From CAYSNP01 sp964432485 (GTDB lineage: Bacteria; Bacillota; Clostridia; Christensenellales; DTU072): 22,342 bases of DNA. Position 1 is the stretch's first letter. The number at the start of each line of letters is the position of its first letter. Positions 1 to 5,930 of this stretch are shown in pieces. The notes below the pieces were generated by a model, which was not told the origin of the DNA, searched no databases, and saw nothing but the letters and a program-made list of their open reading frames with translations. The translations under genes and the position numbers were made by a program. The stretch covers positions 1 through 22,342 of the forward strand of contig CAYSNP010000030.1 in NCBI GenBank assembly GCA_964432485.1, written 5' to 3'.

Positions 1-40
1 ATAAAAACACGGCGTAAGTACTGCCTTGACGCCGTGTGTC
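1..40 (-). terminator. Intrinsic terminator of tRNA-Ser(UGA)
   Basis: Read on the minus strand, the 8-bp perfect arms ACACGGCG/CGCCGTGT (30-37 with 7-14) enclose a 15-nt loop and run into a short T tract at the window edge. It sits just 3' of the minus-strand tRNA, so it should end that transcript. Confidence 0.8.
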
Positions 41-42
41 TA

Positions 43-131
43 TGGCGGAGGCGGAGGGATTCGAACCCCCGTGGGCTTGCACCCAAACGGTTTTCAAGAC
101 CGCCGCGTTATGACCACTTCGCTACGCCTCC
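43..131 (-). tRNA. tRNA-Ser (anticodon UGA)
   Basis: The minus strand folds as a class II tRNA. The 7-bp acceptor stem is GGAGGCG/CGCCTCC, the anticodon loop is CTTGAAA with anticodon TGA (reads UCA), and a long variable arm (GGGT..GCCCA) is typical of serine. The T arm holds GTTCGAATC, the discriminator is G, and the 3' CCA is encoded (43-45). It is an isolated tRNA with its own promoter and terminator. Confidence 0.96.
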
Positions 132-150
132 ACAACAATGTACCCATTTA

Positions 151-178
151 ATTATATATAATTAATAGATTTTGTCAA
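151..178 (-). promoter_or_regulatory. Vegetative promoter of tRNA-Ser(UGA)
   Basis: On the minus strand TTGACA (173-178) is followed by a 16-bp spacer and TATAAT (151-156). The expected transcription start lies about 13 nt before the mature tRNA 5' end at 131. Both hexamers are exact consensus. Confidence 0.8.
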
Positions 179-320
179 TAAAATTGGCTTGGGAATTAGG
201 TGTTGCTTTATTTTTCAATTTTGATTTTTATAGCTCTTTTGTAAGAAATACTACAATTTTAACAGTATTTATATTAAAATTGTTAAATTTTCTAAAAAAT
301 CACTCGATTGCATCTTGTAA

Positions 321-349
321 TTGTCTTTAGCAAATGGTATATTTATAGT
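321..349 (+). promoter_or_regulatory. Vegetative promoter of the 520-residue membrane protein gene
   Basis: TTGTCT (321-326), 17-bp spacer, TATAGT (344-349). The predicted start near 356 gives a leader of about 19 nt that holds only the ribosome binding site GGGAG (360-364). The rest of 179-320 is AT-rich and shows no gene. Confidence 0.6.
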
Positions 350-374
350 GTAATAAAATGGGAGTGTGTTTGTA

Positions 375-1937
375 ATGGATAACTATTCTGCTTCAAATAG
401 CAAAAAGGTATTTGGAAGTAATAAACCTGATGGTTTAACAACATTTATTAAAGGTTCGCCTTACTATCATCATTATAATAAGGCTTGTGACCAAGCGAAA
501 AAGATTTCGCCATATATGGTACATTATGATTCTGCCTATAAGTTGACATATAAAGATAGCAGGTCTCAAGCATTTGGTGCCCCTCCGAAAAGAAAGAAAA
601 GGATCTTACTTACTATCTTTATTATTATTTTGTCTATTGTATTGCTTGGCGGCGGCGGAATTGTTTGGTTTTTTAAGGATGTGATTTTTAATAAGCCTCA
701 AGCGTCACAATTAGGCGAATATTATGGTTTGTTTGCCTATGCTCCTACAATGGATGGCGAGGTTGCCTTTATAGATTATTCTTCAAAATTAACAGAATAT
801 GCCTCTCAAATAGAAGCAGGGATAGCAGACGATGCCACGCCCGAACAAAAAGCACTTGCTGCCTACATTATTTACCGTATCGGTTGCCTTGCCAATGCAA
901 CTGTACCATATAAAGCCAGGTATGGCACAGGTAGCGGCAGTGCCACTGGAGTTGCAGATTTAGGAAGTAGCGAGATTACTGTTGCGGGCGGTATGAATGT
1001 TACTGCTACCTCTAACGAAATAAGATACCCTATGACCCGGCCTTCATCGGTGCAAGAAGTTTATGGTCCTTCTTATCAGCTTTATGTTGCAGGTGAAGAA
1101 TATACCCAAATACCGGCAGAAGCAGTAACAAGTAGTAACCCTGCAATATTGGATGTAGCCGTGCCTATTTTAAGGGCAACTTTACCCTTTGCAAGACGAT
1201 ATATCTCCACACCTGACTATAAAACTGTTTGGAATGCCAGAATCGGCACTTGTGTGATAGAAAAAGAAAAGGTTACAGCAGAGTTTGTTCCAAAGGCCAG
1301 GAGTATTACAAAGCGCTCTCAAGCCAGCATTTTAGCAGAAGAATTAGCAAAGGGTATTGCACGCGATTATGATGAAACTTGGGGGGATATTTACGGACTC
1401 ACTTCTCGAGATATGGCATTGCATATTATCAACCCTGATACCATTTTAGGCGATACGGTAATAATTAAAAAAGAGCTGGGTACTAGCATAGATATGCAAA
1501 ATATTGAGTTTTATAGTGTAGAGTTCGAAGTGGATACAGAAACTAATAAAGGTACTCCGCAAAGTGCTACATATTACGCAGAGCAGTTTTATAAGGGTCA
1601 AGCCCCTGATATATTTATGAATTACTTAAAAGATTACTATCTGCATTATTCTGACTTAAAGGTTAAGTTTGAGGTTTTTGCAAATGGATACTTCCGTACC
1701 TGGAGCACCATTGAAACCTGGTCTATGGGCGGCAAGGTAGGTGATTCTGCAACGGTAGAGCTAATCTCTGAAAACGATAGTATGGAAGCCTTTTGCTATG
1801 ATTATGATACTGTTATGCAAGGATTCGTCAATCGGTACTACGGCGATCAAGAACATGTGGGCATGCCAATGAGCGCCTTGCCTTTTAACAATCTTTTGCA
1901 AGGCTACACGCAACAAGAGTATGGCTCCTATAGATAA
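375..1937 (+). CDS. Single-pass membrane protein with large extracellular part, unknown function
   Basis: I do not recognise this 520-residue protein. The N-terminal ~70 residues are polar and tyrosine-rich. A basic patch (residues 71-76, PKRKKR) precedes one hydrophobic helix (77-100, ending in a GGGG run), and the remaining ~420 residues are soluble. The positive-inside rule puts the short N-terminus in the cytoplasm and the large part outside. No catalytic motif is visible; a small Gly/Ser/Ala-rich stretch lies near 180-210. A GTG nine bases upstream (366) also opens the frame, but the Shine-Dalgarno GGGAG at 360-364 is 10 nt from the ATG at 375 and only 1 nt from the GTG, so ATG is chosen. 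It has its own promoter and is probably monocistronic. Lineage-specific envelope protein is the most that can be inferred. Confidence 0.85.
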   Translation: MDNYSASNSKKVFGSNKPDGLTTFIKGSPYYHHYNKACDQAKKISPYMVHYDSAYKLTYKDSRSQAFGAPPKRKKRILLTIFIIILSIVLLGGGGIVWFFKDVIFNKPQASQLGEYYGLFAYAPTMDGEVAFIDYSSKLTEYASQIEAGIADDATPEQKALAAYIIYRIGCLANATVPYKARYGTGSGSATGVADLGSSEITVAGGMNVTATSNEIRYPMTRPSSVQEVYGPSYQLYVAGEEYTQIPAEAVTSSNPAILDVAVPILRATLPFARRYISTPDYKTVWNARIGTCVIEKEKVTAEFVPKARSITKRSQASILAEELAKGIARDYDETWGDIYGLTSRDMALHIINPDTILGDTVIIKKELGTSIDMQNIEFYSVEFEVDTETNKGTPQSATYYAEQFYKGQAPDIFMNYLKDYYLHYSDLKVKFEVFANGYFRTWSTIETWSMGGKVGDSATVELISENDSMEAFCYDYDTVMQGFVNRYYGDQEHVGMPMSALPFNNLLQGYTQQEYGSYR

Positions 1938-1978
1938 GAATTGATAAACTTGCTTTTGAAAATATGAGTTGAATTACA

Positions 1979-2013
1979 TAAAAAAAGGCGGCGAAAAGCA
2001 CTTTTCACTCGGC
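1979..2013 (-). terminator. Intrinsic terminator of the XRE regulator gene
   Basis: On the minus strand a 7-bp stem (GTGAAAA/TTTTCGC with one G-T pair, loop GTGC, 1991-2008) is followed, after CGCC, by seven T (1980-1986). It lies 30-60 bp past the minus-strand regulator stop, so it most likely serves that gene. The plus-strand gene ending at 1937 would meet the stem preceded by A and without a T run. Confidence 0.6.
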
Positions 2014-2041
2014 TAGAAACAGACTATGCACACTAGCTGAA

Positions 2042-2254
2042 TTAGAATTTTTTTCGCCCTACCAAATCATCGATAGTGACATCAAATAAGTCTGCCAATT
2101 TCCATAGGTAAGTTAGAGTTGGTTCTGTTTTCCCTTTTTCCCATTCGCTAACGCATTGTTGGGATACTCCTACTTTACCGGCGACCTCTGCCTGCTTCAG
2201 CTTTTGTCCCAATCTGTAGCTTTTTAAAATTAAGCTAAAATTAGATCCTTCCAT
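2042..2254 (-). CDS. Small XRE/Cro-C1 family transcriptional regulator
   Basis: This 70-residue protein is essentially one helix-turn-helix domain of the HTH_3/XRE type. Residues 8-15 form helix 1, LKQAEVAGKVGVSQQCVSEW (residues 19-38) is the helix-turn-helix core, and GKTEPTLTYLWKLADLFDVTIDDLVG completes the five-helix fold. Nothing follows the domain, so it probably dimerises through the domain itself. Strong SD bases (CCTCC on the plus strand, near 2277-2284) lie about 22 nt from the only in-frame ATG, which is too far for standard initiation; a TAG blocks any longer reading frame. An 18-bp palindrome (2308-2325) overlaps the predicted -35 box, which suggests autoregulation. No toxin gene is adjacent. 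The target beyond its own promoter is unknown; the divergent membrane-protein gene at 2468 is the obvious candidate. Confidence 0.9.
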   Translation of the reverse strand: MEGSNFSLILKSYRLGQKLKQAEVAGKVGVSQQCVSEWEKGKTEPTLTYLWKLADLFDVTIDDLVGRKKF

Positions 2255-2288
2255 ATACTTACTATACTAGAATATTCCCTCCTTTTTT

Positions 2289-2325
2289 ATAATACAAAAA
2301 AAATTGTAAAATCTTCAAAGATTTT
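2289..2325 (-). promoter_or_regulatory. Promoter and candidate operator of the XRE regulator gene
   Basis: The minus strand reads TTGAAG (2313-2318), 18-bp spacer, TATTAT (2289-2294). The perfect inverted repeat AAAATCTT-CA-AAGATTTT (2308-2325) covers the -35 hexamer. An 18-bp palindrome at this position is what a small XRE dimer would need to block RNA polymerase. The operator role is inference. The remaining AT-rich DNA up to the promoter at 2418 shows no other structure. Confidence 0.5.
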
Positions 2326-2417
2326 CTCTATTTTACCACATTTTTACCTAAATTAACAGAAAAACTATTAATTTTTTTAGAAATTTTTCCTAGATTACAT
2401 TTTAAGGGTTGCTCAAA

Positions 2418-2446
2418 TTGACATTTCAGCGTTTCTTCAATATAAT
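2418..2446 (+). promoter_or_regulatory. Perfect consensus vegetative promoter
   Basis: TTGACA (2418-2423), exactly 17 bp, TATAAT (2441-2446). The expected start near 2453 lies only about 15 nt before the ATG at 2468, so the weak Shine-Dalgarno AGGA (2454-2457) is at the very 5' end of the mRNA. Confidence 0.85.
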
Positions 2447-2467
2447 ATGACTTAGGATAAGAACAAA

Positions 2468-3436
2468 ATGAATATGCAGAAGTTTAACGAAAAACGCTTT
2501 CGATTAGGTCCAAATATAGAGATTAGCCTGGTGCAATTGCTTAGTTTAATAGTAATTAATGTTTCGCTGACCTCTTTTATCCTTAACTTAGCTTTTAGAG
2601 GCCAAGGGGCTCTTGAATGGTGGTCAGCATATATAACTTGCGTGCTAGTTTTTGCGTATTTGATACTGCGTATCTTTACTTCCAGCGGATTGGTACTGGG
2701 GCGGCAGGTCACCTTGCTGGTGACGGTCTTTAATTTGTTTCTAAACCTGGCAAACTTTATTGGCATAGTGGAGAGAGCTGCTGTTTGGCAGCTTGCTATA
2801 CTTATCCCCGCTGCCAACTTGTTTTGCATGGTCTTTTTAGTTGTTGCTTTTATTATTCGGAAAAAAAGATTCCGAGCAATAATTTTGCCCTCTTTAAGCA
2901 TAACTATCTTTAGTATCCTTCCTATTATCAGGATTTACATAAAGCAGCCCGACAATTTTGTTATCCCTGCCTTTGCTACTGCTGTGCTGGCGCTTGCTTT
3001 CGGACTTTTTGCCAACTCGCTAGTGTTGAATTGGTTAAATATTAAGCAGTCAGCTGCCAAGAATTATGAGCAAATCAAAAAAGGCGTAGATGACTTTAAG
3101 AAGGCGGGCGAAAAGGTTAGTGCTGTCAATCGCAAGATAGACAGTATTGGAAAAGGTGCAGCTAAAGTTAAAGCAAGTGTCAAAGATTTTTTTACCTCTA
3201 AGAGCAAAAGACCTTTAGCCGAAGAGCAGTTATTTGACATTGCTTCAGAGCAACAAGAAATTATAATTGATAAAATGGGTACCCAAAACCAACAAAATGG
3301 TAGCCTTAAATTTGGGATTCGTAATTTATTTAAAAAAGGTCAAGCCAACACAAAGAGCTCAAGCGCCGCTCAAGATACAGATAGGGAACTTGCTATGAGC
3401 GCTATTGAACCTGAGGATAACAATGAGATTGGCTAA
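2468..3436 (+). CDS. Six-helix integral membrane protein, unknown function
   Basis: This 322-residue protein is not recognised. Six hydrophobic helices can be placed at about 20-43, 53-73, 80-101, 106-130, 137-157 and 164-189. A cytoplasmic tail of ~130 residues follows. Its first part (195-240) is lysine-rich and predicted helical (repeated KK/KG/KA patterns); its last part is rich in Gln/Asn/Ser and looks disordered. No transporter signature, ATP-binding motif or catalytic residue set is evident. The start is fixed by the consensus promoter and AGGA ten bases upstream. The gene converges on the ECF S-component gene with only seven bases between the stops and no terminator hairpin visible there. 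A long shadow frame runs on the opposite strand across the 5' part but has no promoter or ribosome binding site. Confidence 0.85.
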   Translation: MNMQKFNEKRFRLGPNIEISLVQLLSLIVINVSLTSFILNLAFRGQGALEWWSAYITCVLVFAYLILRIFTSSGLVLGRQVTLLVTVFNLFLNLANFIGIVERAAVWQLAILIPAANLFCMVFLVVAFIIRKKRFRAIILPSLSITIFSILPIIRIYIKQPDNFVIPAFATAVLALAFGLFANSLVLNWLNIKQSAAKNYEQIKKGVDDFKKAGEKVSAVNRKIDSIGKGAAKVKASVKDFFTSKSKRPLAEEQLFDIASEQQEIIIDKMGTQNQQNGSLKFGIRNLFKKGQANTKSSSAAQDTDRELAMSAIEPEDNNEIG

Positions 3437-3443
3437 GGGCAAC

Positions 3444-4076
3444 CTACCTTATTACTTTACGCAACACTTTGATAATGGGCGGTGCCAGTACAGCACAAAA
3501 CAGGATTTCTATTAATGAATTTATACTAATTATCCCAAGAATAAATTTGCCGCTTATTACTGTTCCCTGCACATTGCTATTAAAATAAAAGATAAAAATC
3601 ATTAGCATAACTAAGGCGGTATTAGTTACTGCTCCCGCAATAGCTCCTACGCTGTCTGCCGCAATGGGATTCTTAAAAAGTTTATCTATTGCCAAACCTA
3701 CAAAGTAAATGCTAAAAGGAATAGCAACCCTGGGCAATACCGATACTAAAGGATTTTGAAAAACTGCATTAACAGTACCTGCATACATGGTAAATGCAAG
3801 TATTAAACTAGTAAAGCCAAAGACAGCGCCGGAAATGATACCATGCTTTAGTCCCATAAACTCAGTAGAAATCGTAACAGCAAGCAGTGCCAGGATAGCA
3901 AGCGAAATTGCGCCAATCGAAAGCGGAATAACTAAAAAAACTATAATTATTGCAGAAAGCAAGGCATGAAAAGTTAGTATTTGGCTCTTTTTGAGCGGTG
4001 CTTCTTTTAAGAAATGTTGTAAAAACTTATTTGAAGCGACAGTAGCTTTATTTGTAGTATTTTCCGAATTATCCAT
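3444..4076 (-). CDS. ECF transporter S component (substrate-binding membrane subunit)
   Basis: This 210-residue protein has six hydrophobic segments (about 32-52, 55-73, 79-98, 110-131, 142-165, 176-198). Two signatures are typical of energy-coupling-factor S components: GLKHGIISGAVFGF (75-88) followed by NPLVSVLPR (108-116), and GAIAGAVTNTALVM (144-157) before the fifth helix. S components capture a vitamin or other small nutrient and use a shared EcfA-EcfA'-EcfT module, which is not encoded here, so this is a solitary group II type. The substrate cannot be read from the sequence. The reading frame is open to an ATG at 4088, but that ATG overlaps the Shine-Dalgarno GGAGGG, which lies 5 nt before the ATG at 4076; the latter is chosen. 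The leader is only ~30 nt, so no riboswitch fits. Confidence 0.85.
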   Translation of the reverse strand: MDNSENTTNKATVASNKFLQHFLKEAPLKKSQILTFHALLSAIIIVFLVIPLSIGAISLAILALLAVTISTEFMGLKHGIISGAVFGFTSLILAFTMYAGTVNAVFQNPLVSVLPRVAIPFSIYFVGLAIDKLFKNPIAADSVGAIAGAVTNTALVMLMIFIFYFNSNVQGTVISGKFILGIISINSLIEILFCAVLAPPIIKVLRKVIR

Positions 4077-4113
4077 AATGCCCTCCATTGTTAGATTCTA
4101 TATGATTATACAA

Positions 4114-4142
4114 ATTATACTTTTTTTACCTTTTTTAGTCAA
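4114..4142 (-). promoter_or_regulatory. Vegetative promoter of the ECF S-component gene
   Basis: On the minus strand TTGACT (4137-4142) is followed by a 17-bp A-rich spacer and TATAAT (4114-4119). The expected start is near 4107, about 30 nt before the ATG. Confidence 0.75.
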
Positions 4143-4199
4143 CAATAGTATGGCTTAATCGGCAAAAAGCAAAAAAAAGTGCTAAATGCTTTAATCTGC

Positions 4200-4228
4200 T
4201 TGAATAAATCCGGCTTTTAGCTTATAAT
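4200..4228 (+). promoter_or_regulatory. Vegetative promoter of tRNA-Ser(GGA)
   Basis: TTGAAT (4200-4205), 17-bp spacer, TATAAT (4223-4228). The expected start near 4235 leaves a 9-nt leader before the mature tRNA. Confidence 0.8.
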
Positions 4229-4243
4229 TTAACACTATAATAA

Positions 4244-4334
4244 GGAGAAGTCGCCTAGCTGGCCGAGGGCGCACGACTGGAAATCGTGTAAACCGGAGAC
4301 GGTTTCGAGAGTTCGAATCTCTCCTTCTCCGCCA
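4244..4334 (+). tRNA. tRNA-Ser (anticodon GGA)
   Basis: Class II tRNA with acceptor stem GGAGAAG/CTTCTCC, anticodon loop CTGGAAA (anticodon GGA, reads UCC/UCU), and a long variable arm (ACCGGAGACGGT). The T arm contains GTTCGAATC, the discriminator is G, and CCA is encoded at 4332-4334. The 3' end CTTCTCCGCCA (4324-4334) is repeated in the short units of the tandem array downstream. Confidence 0.97.
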
Positions 4335-4346
4335 CAAAGCGTAGAA

Positions 4347-4368
4347 GGGCGCATCTTGCGCCCTTTTT
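4347..4368 (+). terminator. Intrinsic terminator of tRNA-Ser(GGA)
   Basis: GGGCGCA-TCT-TGCGCCC (4347-4363) followed by TTTTT (4364-4368), 13 bp past the tRNA CCA end. Perfect 7-bp GC-rich stem. Confidence 0.92.
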
Positions 4369-4417
4369 GCGTGACTCAGGCTTCGGTCATGTATTTCTGT
4401 ATACACTCCCTTGCCTT

Positions 4418-4517
4418 NNNNNNNNNNNNNNNNNNNNNNNNNNNNNNNNNNNNNNNNNNNNNNNNNNNNNNNNNNNNNNNNNNNNNNNNNNNNNNNNNNN
4501 NNNNNNNNNNNNNNNNN
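4418..4517. other. Scaffold gap of 100 N
   Basis: Exactly 100 N, the usual placeholder for a gap of unknown size. The left edge is inside the core of one repeat unit (…CCTT) and the right edge starts at the last base of a terminator stem (C then TTTTT), so the true number of repeat units is unknown. Confidence 0.97.
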
Positions 4518-4669
4518 CTTTTTGCGTGACTCAGGCTTCGGTCATGTATTTCTGTATACACTCCCTTGCCTTTGCATTTAAAAGAACACAATCTGCAATC
4601 CTTCTTCGCTTTGTGGTAGTTGGGGATAATAGTGTTTGCGTATACCTTAACTTGTGCAAAACATATAAG

Positions 4670-4691
4670 GGGCGCATCTTGCGCCCTTTTT
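4670..4691 (+). terminator. Repeat copy of the tRNA terminator hairpin
   Basis: Same GGGCGCA/TGCGCCC stem (4670-4686) and TTTTT as at 4347. It is part of the tandem unit and acts, if at all, as a backup terminator. Confidence 0.7.
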
Positions 4692-4791
4692 GCGTGGCTC
4701 AGGCTTTGGTCATGTATTTCTGTATACACTTTCTTGCCTTTGCATTTAAAAGAACACAATCTGCAACTCTTCTCCGCCACAAAGCGTAGAA

Positions 4792-4813
4792 GGGCGCATC
4801 TTGCGCCCTTTTT
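4792..4813 (+). terminator. Repeat copy of the tRNA terminator hairpin
   Basis: Identical stem (4792-4808) and T run, exactly 122 bp after the previous copy. Confidence 0.7.
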
Positions 4814-4913
4814 GCGTGACTCAGGCTTCGGTCATGTATTTCTGTATACACTCCCTTGCCTTTGCATTTAAAAGAACACAATCTGCAACTCTTCTCCGCC
4901 ACAAAGCGTAGAA

Positions 4914-4935
4914 GGGCGCATCTTGCGCCCTTTTT
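4914..4935 (+). terminator. Repeat copy of the tRNA terminator hairpin
   Basis: Identical stem (4914-4930) and T run, again 122 bp after the previous copy. The next copy, at 5081, has a decayed left arm (GAGCACA) and probably no longer works. Confidence 0.7.
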
Positions 4936-5116
4936 GCGTGACTCAGGCTTCGGTCATGTATTTCTGTATACACTCCCTTGCCTTCGCACTTAAAAGAACA
5001 CAATCTGCAACCCTTCTCCGCTTTGTGGAGGTTGGGGATAACAGTATTTGCGTAAATTTTAACTTGTACAAGACATATAAGAGCACATCTTGCGCCCTTT
5101 TCATTCCTCACCTTTG

Positions 5117-5146
5117 AAAAAAGGACAGCGAATGCTATCCTTTTTT
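5117..5146. terminator. Bidirectional terminator hairpin
   Basis: AAAAAAGGA-C-AGC / GCT-A-TCCTTTTTT (5117-5129 with 5134-5146; loop GAAT, one C-A mismatch). T runs exist in both directions, so it can end the minus-strand SGNH operon (stop at 5219) and anything reading out of the array. The bases between 5147 and 5218 show no other feature. Confidence 0.75.
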
Positions 5147-5218
5147 GATAAATTGTATAGAGATTTCAACTTGTAAGGGTGCGAAAGGGAATAAGCAGTT
5201 GAACTTGAAATTACTTTA

Positions 5219-5917
5219 CTATATTTTATCCCCTATCAAGTAAATATCTATCAATGGGTAGTCCATTATTACTTGCTGCTTGCCTTGTTCGTCTTGCCTT
5301 AATTCCAGGATTAAGAAGGATTCGCCATCGGGATGAGGGTTGCCCATAAAGACCCCTGTATAAGTCACATTAGTAACGGGTGAGGTAATATCCTTAATAT
5401 AATATCTGCCATTGATTTCCAGCCCAAAACCTTTAGGCAGAGAAACTTGGTTGGGGAAGCGATTGTTTTGCGCCGCATAAGAAAATACAGCTTGCAACTC
5501 TTCGTCATCCGGGTCTACGCCTAATAAAGTGATACCTAATCCGCCTTTAAAAGTTTTAACAACCGTATGCAAATCATTGAAATCCAACCCCGGCAAGTAT
5601 TCGTAAAGCATATCGAATACGCTGGTAGTCCCAATGCCAGTCCCAAGGTCCAGCCCTCCAATCATACCGCCAAGTATATCATATACTACCAATTTAATAG
5701 TAGCAGTACCGTTTTTTCTCAAAGTAATACCGCTTTCAGCACCATTTAGGAATAAGACTACAGGTATACCTTTTACATTGCTGTTTAGCGTATCAAAAGA
5801 AAAATAAGTATTTTGCGCTACCACACGCTTGCCTTCGCTGGGAAGACATCCGAAATATACCCCTAAACTAAATGCGCCTATTAAAATTACAATTAAAATT
5901 ATCTTAAAGATTTTCAT
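5219..5917 (-). CDS. Exported or membrane-anchored protein, unknown function (SGNH partner)
   Basis: This 232-residue protein is not recognised. A hydrophobic segment (residues 5-24) begins right after MKIFK and acts as signal peptide or anchor. Cys24 follows YFG, which is a poor lipobox, so lipidation is uncertain. The rest is soluble and alternates short beta-rich stretches (for example ESGITLRKNGTATIKLVVYD and YYIKDITSPVTNVTYTGVF) with one glycine-rich segment (GGMIGGLDLGTGIGTT); an all-beta, lipocalin-like or barrel fold is possible but unproven. The gene follows the SGNH hydrolase by 13 nt, with AAGGAG just upstream of its ATG, so the two are co-transcribed and probably act together at the cell surface. 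The terminator at 5117-5146 ends the unit. Confidence 0.8.
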   Translation of the reverse strand: MKIFKIILIVILIGAFSLGVYFGCLPSEGKRVVAQNTYFSFDTLNSNVKGIPVVLFLNGAESGITLRKNGTATIKLVVYDILGGMIGGLDLGTGIGTTSVFDMLYEYLPGLDFNDLHTVVKTFKGGLGITLLGVDPDDEELQAVFSYAAQNNRFPNQVSLPKGFGLEINGRYYIKDITSPVTNVTYTGVFMGNPHPDGESFLILELRQDEQGKQQVIMDYPLIDIYLIGDKI

Positions 5918-5930
5918 AACTTTCTCCTTT

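Larger units (their letters stand above)
4324..5104 (+). repeat. Tandem array derived from the tRNA-Ser 3' end, terminator and a stem-loop element
   Basis: Units are contiguous and carry, in order: a GC hairpin with T run (starts 4347, 4670, 4792, 4914, and a decayed one at 5081), a core containing GGTCATGTAT...ATACAC, then GCATTTAAAAGAACACAATC and CTTCTCCGC or a variant. Two unit types exist. Short units of 122 bp (4670-4791 and 4792-4913) continue with CACAAAGCG exactly as after the tRNA. Long units of about 167 bp (ending at ~4669 and ~5080) continue with TTTGTGG and an extra ~45 bp ending in CATATAAG. Units are nearly identical (a few substitutions), so the duplications are recent. Open frames across the array on both strands are by-products of the repeat, not genes. 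Confidence 0.9.

Noticed and set aside
2452..2901. Minus-strand 149-codon frame opposite the six-helix protein gene
   Set aside because: No ribosome binding site or promoter; it overlaps the strong promoter and coding start of the plus-strand gene, and its translation is low-complexity shadow.
4077..4113. Riboswitch before the ECF S-component gene
   Set aside because: The predicted leader is only ~30 nt and is filled by the ribosome binding site, so no aptamer fits.
4347..5100. CRISPR array
   Set aside because: Units are contiguous, over 100 bp long, and alike along their full length; there are no unique spacers and no cas genes.
4244..5104. Integrated element with tRNA 3'-end attachment sites
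   Set aside because: The tRNA tail is repeated only 122 bp apart, with no integrase or cargo between copies. The N gap leaves a small possibility.
4367..5117. Open reading frames on both strands across the repeat array
   Set aside because: They are translations of the tandem unit and tRNA tail (the minus-strand YTEIHD string recurs once per unit), lack ribosome binding sites and cross the N gap.
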